A DNA stretch of 8,920 bases, taken from assembly GCA_045590855.1 (NCBI GenBank), contig JAZNRV010000118.1:1-8920 (forward strand), read 5' to 3'. Below are positions 5,362 to 8,920 of the stretch, piece after piece (position 1 is the stretch's first letter; each line of letters starts with the position of its first letter). A program made the translations under genes and the position numbers. The DNA comes from RGIG3009 sp045590855. GTDB lineage: Bacteria > Bacillota > Clostridia > Oscillospirales > Acutalibacteraceae. The notes beneath the pieces were generated by a model. That model was given only the letters and a program-made list of their open reading frames with translations, was not told where the DNA came from and searched no databases.

Positions 5362-6918
5362 TTATTTATTGTCTTCCAAAAGATACTCTTGCAGTTTAAA
5401 TTTAACCATAATACTCGGCTGACCGTCAGCGCCGCTGATGATAACCTTGTCTATAAGCTGGTCACACACATGCTTCTTTTCTTCAATGCTCATTACTCCC
5501 CAAGACTTTTGAAGGTCACGTAAAAGCTCCTTAGAACGTTCAACCTTAATAGCGATAGTAGATTTTTTGCTCTCATTTTCCACCGCCTCTTGCAGTCGGT
5601 CGATTTCTCGCTCACGTTCACTGATAACCTCTAAAAGCTGTTCGGTGCCCTTTTCTGCGTAAATGTTATAAAGACGTTTAATCTCTTCTTGCTTGCGGCG
5701 AATTTTCAATTTAAGGTTATCCAACACCTCAAACTGCGAAACTGTCTTCTTTGTATTTTTATTATTAAGGTAAGACATCTGGAACAATTCTTGCACAACC
5801 GCCTCTTCAACATCCTCAGCAAAATATTTTAGATTCTTACAATCGGGATCTTTTATAAGATACTGTTTTGTAGTTTGCTGAGAATAGCAGACGATTTTTA
5901 CACTCTTGCCCCATTTTTGATAGCGCATTTTGGCACCGCAATCTCCACAAACCAAAAGTCCGCTTAAAAGGTACTGTGAACGGGCATAGGTTATGCTGCG
6001 GCGTTCCATTTCCTCTTGTGCCTCATAAAAGATTTTTTCGTCAATAAGTGGTTCGTGATTACCTGCGTACTCCTTGCCCTTGTAGACCAAATATCCGAGT
6101 GACGTGCGACGTTTTAATATCTGCACAACAATACGTTCACCCTTGAAGCCCAACAAATCCGAAATTTTTGCAGGCGGCATCTTTTCCTCAACATACAGAC
6201 GAAAGATTTCCCGAACCTTTTCTTTTTCTTCGGGGACAACATCGTAGTTTCCGGTTTCACGATTGTATCTGTAGCCATATGGCTGATTACCGCCGCCCAT
6301 CGGCTTACCCGACTTTATGCGTTCTTCACGTCCGCGTTTCATTTTATAAACGATTTGGTCACGGTCGTACTCGGCAAGACCGGCAAACAAGACCAACATC
6401 AGTTTAGAAGTGGGATTGTTTCGGTCCACGCTGACAAAAGGTTCAGCAATACTTACGAAGTTAATGTCGTATGTATTTGTGTTAACGAGGCTGTTTTTAC
6501 TATCCTTACGGTCAACGATATAATCCTGGATGAACTGAAGTGTGCCAAGCAGTGAACGGGAAAGTCGGTCAATCCTCGGCACGATAAAACAGTTGATTTT
6601 AATTTTTGAAGCACCACGGTTAAATCGGTCCACAAGCTCAACAAAATGATTAAGACCGGGACGATCCATTGTGGTACCGGTGACACCATCATCGGTAAAG
6701 AGTACACAGTTATTAACATTGTTATACTGACAATATCGGATGATGTCATTACGCTGAACATCCAAACCGAAGCCTTCTTCTGCCTGCTTATCGGTAGAAA
6801 CACGGCGGTAAGCAACATTGATTAAAAAGTTTCCGTCACTGTCGGTATCAATTTTATCGGTATCAAATAAAATCTCTGTCCACTTATCTGAATTTAAGTT
6901 CTTTTTGAGCCAACCCAT
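5362..6918 (-). CDS. Large serine recombinase (SpoIVCA/TnpX/TndX type)
   Basis: Site-specific recombinase of 518 residues. The catalytic domain (about 34-195) begins with VAYRRVSTDKQ, with nucleophile Ser41, and has the RIDRLSR arginine motif near 115-121. A recombinase domain (about 200-310) contains GRGREERIKSGKPMGGGNQPYGY in two parts. A zinc ribbon has Cys324, Cys327, Cys344 and Cys360, followed by a charged coiled coil (about 394-464) and a short C-terminal strand region. This is the full architecture that integrates and excises elements through short att sites, as in skin-type elements. I chose the ATG at 6916-6918 because AGAGGT lies 6 nt before it; an ATG six codons upstream lacks a Shine-Dalgarno and sits at the predicted transcription start. 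No frameshift seen. As the only recombinase in the window it is the best candidate for inserting into, and possibly excising from, sigG. Confidence 0.95.
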   Translation of the reverse strand: MGWLKKNLNSDKWTEILFDTDKIDTDSDGNFLINVAYRRVSTDKQAEEGFGLDVQRNDIIRYCQYNNVNNCVLFTDDGVTGTTMDRPGLNHFVELVDRFNRGASKIKINCFIVPRIDRLSRSLLGTLQFIQDYIVDRKDSKNSLVNTNTYDINFVSIAEPFVSVDRNNPTSKLMLVLFAGLAEYDRDQIVYKMKRGREERIKSGKPMGGGNQPYGYRYNRETGNYDVVPEEKEKVREIFRLYVEEKMPPAKISDLLGFKGERIVVQILKRRTSLGYLVYKGKEYAGNHEPLIDEKIFYEAQEEMERRSITYARSQYLLSGLLVCGDCGAKMRYQKWGKSVKIVCYSQQTTKQYLIKDPDCKNLKYFAEDVEEAVVQELFQMSYLNNKNTKKTVSQFEVLDNLKLKIRRKQEEIKRLYNIYAEKGTEQLLEVISEREREIDRLQEAVENESKKSTIAIKVERSKELLRDLQKSWGVMSIEEKKHVCDQLIDKVIISGADGQPSIMVKFKLQEYLLEDNK

Positions 6919-6947
6919 TAGCACACCTCTTTTCATCTTTTTTTATT

Positions 6948-6976
6948 ATTGTAGCATACTTTTACACCAAACACAA
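6948..6976 (-). promoter_or_regulatory. Recombinase promoter with extended -10
   Basis: On the minus strand TTGTGT (6971-6976), a 17-bp spacer and TACAAT (6948-6953) preceded by TGC, an extended -10. Transcription would start near 6941. The GCTACAAT box partly resembles a sigma-E -10 but no sigma-E -35 is present at the right distance, so a vegetative sigma-A promoter is preferred. Confidence 0.6.
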
Positions 6977-6984
6977 GGTGTTTT

Positions 6985-7005
6985 GACAAAATACCATATT
7001 TTGTC
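6985..7005. promoter_or_regulatory. Palindromic operator upstream of the recombinase promoter
   Basis: GACAAAATA and TATTTTGTC are perfect 9-bp inverted arms with a 3-nt spacer, flanked by T-runs and A-runs that extend the symmetry with one mismatch. It is 8 bp upstream of the -35 hexamer, a typical position for an activator or repressor. It could alternatively be a recombinase or accessory-factor site. Confidence 0.6.
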
Positions 7006-7022
7006 GAAATTGTTTATGTATC

Positions 7023-7042
7023 CCGATGCAAAGCTGCATCGG
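7023..7042. repeat. 8-bp-stem hairpin between small ORF and recombinase
   Basis: CCGATGCA, loop AAGC, TGCATCGG. It lies 28 bp downstream of the small ORF on the minus strand. There is no proper U-tract, so it would be only a weak terminator; it could also be an RNA-processing or protein-binding structure. Confidence 0.55.
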
Positions 7043-7070
7043 TTGGATTCCGATTATAATAACCTAAAAC

Positions 7071-7256
7071 TTAGGCCGGATTCTTGTCACGGGAAGGCTC
7101 GGGCAAAACAACCTCGCCGTCTTCCGTAACGATGGCTCTGTCAACAATGCTATTAACAATACGATCAATCGTATTATTACCTTTGATGACATAATTCTTC
7201 AGTTCCTCGTGGGTAATTTCTTTGTCGCCCATAAAAATTCGAACCTTAAATTTCAA
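7071..7256 (-). CDS. Small protein of unknown function, recombinase neighbour
   Basis: This 61-residue protein is not recognised. It starts at TTG (7254-7256), supported by AAGGAAGG 9 nt upstream, a strong Shine-Dalgarno. The product has a short beta-like N-terminus (FKVRIFMGDKEI), a helical middle (HEELKNYVIKG...IDRIVNSIVDRA) and an acidic strand-like end (VTEDGEVVLPEPS). It has no signal peptide or membrane segment. It lies 152 bp upstream of the recombinase on the same strand, which has its own promoter. Small proteins beside large serine recombinases are sometimes recombination directionality factors, so that role is possible, but nothing in the sequence proves it. Confidence 0.6.
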   Translation of the reverse strand: MKFKVRIFMGDKEITHEELKNYVIKGNNTIDRIVNSIVDRAIVTEDGEVVLPEPSRDKNPA

Positions 7257-7410
7257 AGTATGCTACCTTCCTTTCTGTAATAATTATGGACAATATTTGA
7301 GCGCTTTAATACAAAACACGGAATCCAAGGTTGCTCTTGCCCATAATTTTTAATTCATATCTTTATAATTTAAATTGCTCCTTCATCATTTTAAGTTTAA
7401 AAAAAGATAT

Positions 7411-7580
7411 GTAGTTAGGCACACCGCGCTATTACGGTTGACCTGTGCCTGTTTGCTGACGAAAATGTTTTCGCTATGTCAGCCCAGCGTCGTCCCTGCT
7501 GCGAAAAAACATTTTGGTACACAAAACTGCGTTATCCAGCTTTGCGCTGCAAGGAAGATTGTCGCTTACAAACAGAGTGG
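7411..7580. other. GC-richer block of nested hairpins
   Basis: AGGCACA (7417-7423) pairs with TGTGCCT (7444-7450), with an inner CCG/CGG pair. Next to it GCTGAC (7455-7460) pairs with GTCAGC (7478-7483), enclosing CGAAAA/TTTTCG (7460-7465 and 7468-7473). The composition differs from the AT-rich flanks. It could be a structured RNA, a small repeat element or a transfer-origin structure. I do not recognise it. Confidence 0.4.
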
Positions 7581-7630
7581 AATGTTTTTAAACGAAAATC
7601 TTACAATGAGTTTGAGAAATGTTTTTTCTG

Positions 7631-7729
7631 CATTTCAAGAAAAGATTAACGGTGAGAGTTTTTTCTTCTCTTGGACGCACTTAATGTATACGGAAGGTTA
7701 ATCCTTCATTTCAAGAAAACTTAAACGGT
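7631..7729 (+). repeat. Two 23-bp direct repeats 76 bp apart
   Basis: CATTTCAAGAAAA followed by a TTAACGGT-like end occurs at 7631-7653 and, with CTTAAACGGT, at 7707-7729. The first 13 bp are identical and the last 6 bp (AACGGT) also agree. The second copy leads into the terminator-like hairpin. Confidence 0.55.
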
Positions 7730-7752
7730 CCGCACCTTTCGGCACGGACCGT
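7725..7752. terminator. Terminator-like hairpin without an assigned gene
   Basis: ACGGTCCG (7725-7732) and CGGACCGT (7745-7752) form a perfect 8-bp stem with inner CC/GG pairing. The plus-strand side is followed by CTGCTTTTATT, the minus-strand side by TTAAGTTTTC, both moderate U-tracts. No coding gene ends here, which suggests an untranslated transcript or a leftover from a lost gene. Confidence 0.5.
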
Positions 7753-7841
7753 CTGCTTTTATTGGAATAATTTTTATATGAGTGTCGCTTTTAAATGATG
7801 ATGATTTTCTTTTTATGATGATAGTATGATACTCATTTGCA

Positions 7842-8010
7842 AATGACAGTCATAGATTTTTTATAGATTAATAGAAGATTAATTTTAGGCAAAACTATCG
7901 TTTTCTAAATGAGGAGTTCACTACATTTTGAGAGAACAAATGACTATCATTTCGGGCGATTCAATGCCTGTCATTTAGTGATTATTAATGACTGTCGTTT
8001 CGTGATTTAA
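7842..8010. repeat. Degenerate 24-bp-period array (AATGACTGTCATTT core)
   Basis: Three contiguous units start at 7939, 7963 and 7987, exactly 24 bp apart, with consensus AATGACTGTCATTTCGTGATT plus 3 variable bases. Weaker copies start at 7842 and 7891, close to the same phase (48-49 bp steps). Each core is a near-palindrome (AATGAC..TCATT). Such phased binding sites suit an initiator, partition, or recombinase/transposase protein. Not a CRISPR: units are contiguous with no spacers. Confidence 0.6.
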
Positions 8011-8019
8011 AAAGATGAC

Positions 8020-8034
8020 CATCCCTTTGGGATG
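8020..8034. repeat. Small hairpin CATCCC-TTT-GGGATG
   Basis: A perfect 6-bp GC-rich stem with a 3-nt loop immediately after the 24-bp array. It is followed by a T/C-rich stretch, not a clean U-tract. It may close the array as a terminator or as a structural element. Confidence 0.45.
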
Positions 8035-8103
8035 CTCAGATTGCTCCCCCTCTTGTCAACCTCAAAACGATAATACTCTTTTTGTCATAAACAACTGAAA
8101 GTT

Positions 8104-8157
8104 TAACGCTCAGTAATGTCATAGGAAAAGGATAATTCTCTGACAAATTGAGCGTTA
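8104..8157. repeat. Nested inverted repeat 1
   Basis: TAACGCTCA (8104-8112) pairs with TGAGCGTTA (8149-8157). Inside, TGTCA (8117-8121) pairs with TGACA (8141-8145), leaving an AG-rich apical loop of 19 nt. The two-step stem is better than expected from random AT-rich sequence and suits a folded RNA or a DNA cruciform. Confidence 0.55.
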
Positions 8158-8209
8158 CTTTTTGCTCAAAAAAGAGAGTCCTATCGAAGCGATAACTCAC
8201 CGCAAAAAG
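8158..8209. repeat. Nested inverted repeat 2, abutting repeat 1
   Basis: CTTTTTGC (8158-8165) pairs with GCAAAAAG (8202-8209). Inside, GAGT (8176-8179) pairs with ACTC (8195-8198) and TATCG (8182-8186) pairs with CGATA (8190-8194) around an AAG loop. It starts in the base after inverted repeat 1, so the two make one continuous two-hairpin structure of about 105 bp. Confidence 0.55.
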
Positions 8210-8363
8210 TCTCTCAAACTCTAATCATCCCAAACAGACAATCATTTTTATAGAATTTTATTGAAAAATCATTTTAAAGAGAAAATAAAACAAAAATGAG
8301 CATAATTAAGTATTTGAGCTAATTTTAAGCAAGGTTTTGTCGTCTCAAGCCCCATAAAAAACG

Positions 8364-8385
8364 ATTATTAATTTAAATCAATAAT
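8364..8385. repeat. 22-bp AT-rich near-palindrome
   Basis: ATTATT..ATTTAAAT..AATAAT is symmetric except for one mismatched pair. An AT-rich palindrome beside repeat arrays could be a duplex-unwinding or protein-binding site, but AT-rich DNA makes such palindromes by chance more often. Confidence 0.4.
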
Positions 8386-8458
8386 TACCCTATAAGGGGG
8401 AGGGTGTTTTTGCGGAATGCTTTTTTCGCACTTTTGTTCAGTTATAAGTCTATTCATG

Positions 8459-8773
8459 TTCCAACTTTTGTACCAACAAAGCAAATAACCCTATTCCACC
8501 TTTTAGCCCATCTTTTAACTCATACCGTCATAATCTTTTAGGTTCAACAATTGCAACAATCATTTTTAGAAGGTGGAATAAAAAGTGGAATACCATAAGT
8601 TCAAGTTTTGCAACATAGTTTTGTCATATGGAATAAAACGTGGAACAGAGTTACGGTTCAAACCTTGCAACACGATTGCCAGTATTAAATTTATTTACCC
8701 GAATTTATATAAAAGAATAAGGTTCATTTATTGCAACATACATCTCTAAAATTATGGTTCATAGAATGCAACA
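8459..8773. repeat. Two interleaved repeat families (iteron- or transposon-end-like)
   Basis: Family 1: five direct copies of the 18-bp unit GGTTCA-N4-TTGCAACA at 8541, 8598, 8655, 8721 and 8756. The spacer is always 4 nt. The copies deviate only at the first base (8598) and at one base of the right half (8756). Steps are 57, 57, 66 and 35 bp. Family 2: a 17-bp unit like TGGAATAAAAAGTGGAA at 8574 and 8629, and in inverted orientation at 8459 and 8494. Read on the minus strand family 1 is TGTTGCA..TGAACC, starting with TGT like many Tn7/Tn552-type transposon ends; plasmid or element origin iterons are the alternative. Confidence 0.75.
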
Positions 8774-8822
8774 CAAACACATTCCTAAGTCAACATCACA
8801 AGTTAAATATTTTCTCTAAGAA

Positions 8823-8857
8823 AGAAGAAAGCAAAAGGCGCCGCCGAAGCGACGCTT
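8823..8857 (-). terminator. UUCG-tetraloop terminator of the UPF0145-like gene
   Basis: On the minus strand AAGCGTCGC, a TTCG loop and GCGGCGCCTT fold into a GC-rich stem with one bulge. It is followed by TTGCTTTCTTCTTT as U-rich tail. It starts 4 bp after the stop codon at 8862. Confidence 0.8.
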
Positions 8858-8861
8858 AAAA

Positions 8862-8920
8862 TTATTTTACAAACTTAACCGCTGTCCCGTACACAATAAC
8901 TTCAGCCGCACCCTGCATAA
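8862..8920 (-). CDS. UPF0145/YbjQ-like protein, C-terminal end only
   Basis: The visible C-terminus is MQGAAEVIVYGTAVKFVK followed by TAA; the rest is beyond the window edge. The pattern of a small residue-rich turn, a hydrophobic strand and the ending YGTAVK is typical of the UPF0145 (YbjQ, putative heavy-metal-binding) family, whose proteins are about 105 residues. The family's function is not established. With only 19 residues the call rests on the terminal motif. It may be host DNA or element cargo; its position tells whether the element ends before or after it. Confidence 0.6.
   Translation of the reverse strand, partial: MQGAAEVIVYGTAVKFVK

Larger units (their letters stand above)
7257..8861. 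other. 1.6-kb non-coding region rich in repeats and hairpins
   Basis: No open frame here has a convincing start, Shine-Dalgarno and protein-like composition. One 108-codon plus-strand frame (7375-7701) is rejected because it runs through strong inverted repeats and has no Shine-Dalgarno. Contents, left to right: AT-rich leader of the small ORF; a GC-richer hairpin block; two 23-bp direct repeats and a terminator-like hairpin; a 24-bp-period array; nested inverted repeats; a 22-bp near-palindrome; and two interleaved repeat families. The density suggests a cis-acting region (replication or transfer origin, transposase or recombinase binding region, or structured RNA). Confidence 0.6.
3621..8920. 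mobile_element. Serine-recombinase element inserted in sigG (left boundary; right end not seen)
   Basis: The block starting at the sigG break holds, on the minus strand, a DUF234-type ATPase, a large serine recombinase and a small upstream ORF, followed by a long non-coding region full of repeats. None of this belongs to a sporulation operon. The left boundary near 3621 is set by loss of sigma-G homology. The right boundary is unknown: no sigG 5' half or matching junction was found up to 8920, and the UPF0145 gene at the edge could be cargo or host. The coordinates mean at least from here onward, not a measured end. Confidence 0.5.

Noticed and set aside
6453..6818. 121-codon frame overlapping the recombinase gene
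   Set aside because: It is a frame shadow of the recombinase coding sequence on the same strand, without its own Shine-Dalgarno or protein-like features.
7375..7701. 108-codon plus-strand open frame
   Set aside because: No Shine-Dalgarno, runs through several strong inverted repeats, composition unlike a protein (many Cys/His/Leu), and no recognisable domain. Treated as non-coding.
7924..7979. Short plus-strand peptide overlapping the 24-bp array, with AGGAG upstream
   Set aside because: The frame is about 16 codons, the start would be TTG, and the repeat units explain the sequence better. A leader peptide cannot be excluded but is not supported.
7939..8010. Possible CRISPR array
   Set aside because: Units are contiguous with a 24-bp period and no unique spacers, and no cas gene is present.
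8541..8773. Possible CRISPR array from the five-copy repeat
   Set aside because: The 18-bp unit has a variable 4-nt centre and irregular spacing, with a second repeat family between copies. This does not fit repeat-spacer organisation.
7257..8920. Sigma-G N-terminal half within the window
   Set aside because: Searched the minus strand for coding of KFSTYAV, DDLFQVGCIGL and similar sigma region 2 motifs. None found, so the missing half must lie outside or be lost.

Overview
The window comes from an endospore-forming Firmicute, probably a Clostridia-class gut-type organism. The evidence is a spoIIGA-sigE pair with a Spo0A-type promoter, an unmistakable sigma-G C-terminal half, Shine-Dalgarno/sigma-A signals typical of Firmicutes, and moderate-to-low GC with AT-rich spacers. 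The exact taxon cannot be read from the sequence.

Layout. (1) 41-1366, minus strand: a LemA-family gene followed 6 bp later by a TPM-domain membrane protein, a common two-gene operon. (2) 1456-3103, plus strand: the spoIIG operon. Its promoter has an exact Spo0A box in the -35 region, 22 bp from a TATAAT -10. It drives spoIIGA (pro-sigma-E protease, GTG start) and sigE (pro-sigma-E). It ends at a bidirectional terminator. (3) 3136-3690, minus strand: the 3' part of sigG, converging on sigE. Recognisable sigma-G sequence starts abruptly at the Pro of the conserved PMIIGEIRRYL block. About the first 95 residues (most of region 2) are missing and are not found elsewhere in the window. (4) 3690-7256, minus strand: a mobile-element-like block with an outward sigma-A-type promoter pointing into the sigG remnant, a DUF234-type AAA ATPase, a large serine recombinase of the SpoIVCA/TnpX/TndX kind, and a small unrecognised protein upstream of it. 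(5) 7257-8861: about 1.6 kb with no convincing gene but rich in cis structure: hairpins, a 24-bp tandem array, nested inverted repeats, and a five-copy array GGTTCA-N4-TTGCAACA interleaved with a second repeat family. (6) 8862-8920, minus strand: the C-terminus of a UPF0145/YbjQ-like protein with its terminator.

Main interpretation: sigG appears to be split by an element carrying a large serine recombinase, analogous in plan to the skin element in sigK but in the forespore sigma factor gene. The 5' half of sigG would lie beyond the right edge of the window, or has been lost. Because sigma-G acts in the forespore, whose chromosome is inherited, a skin-like excision here would be heritable, unlike mother-cell excision at sigK. 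So this may be a reversible sporulation switch, a recent inactivating insertion, or a remnant. The break point and recombinase are visible. The missing half, excision and regulation are inference.
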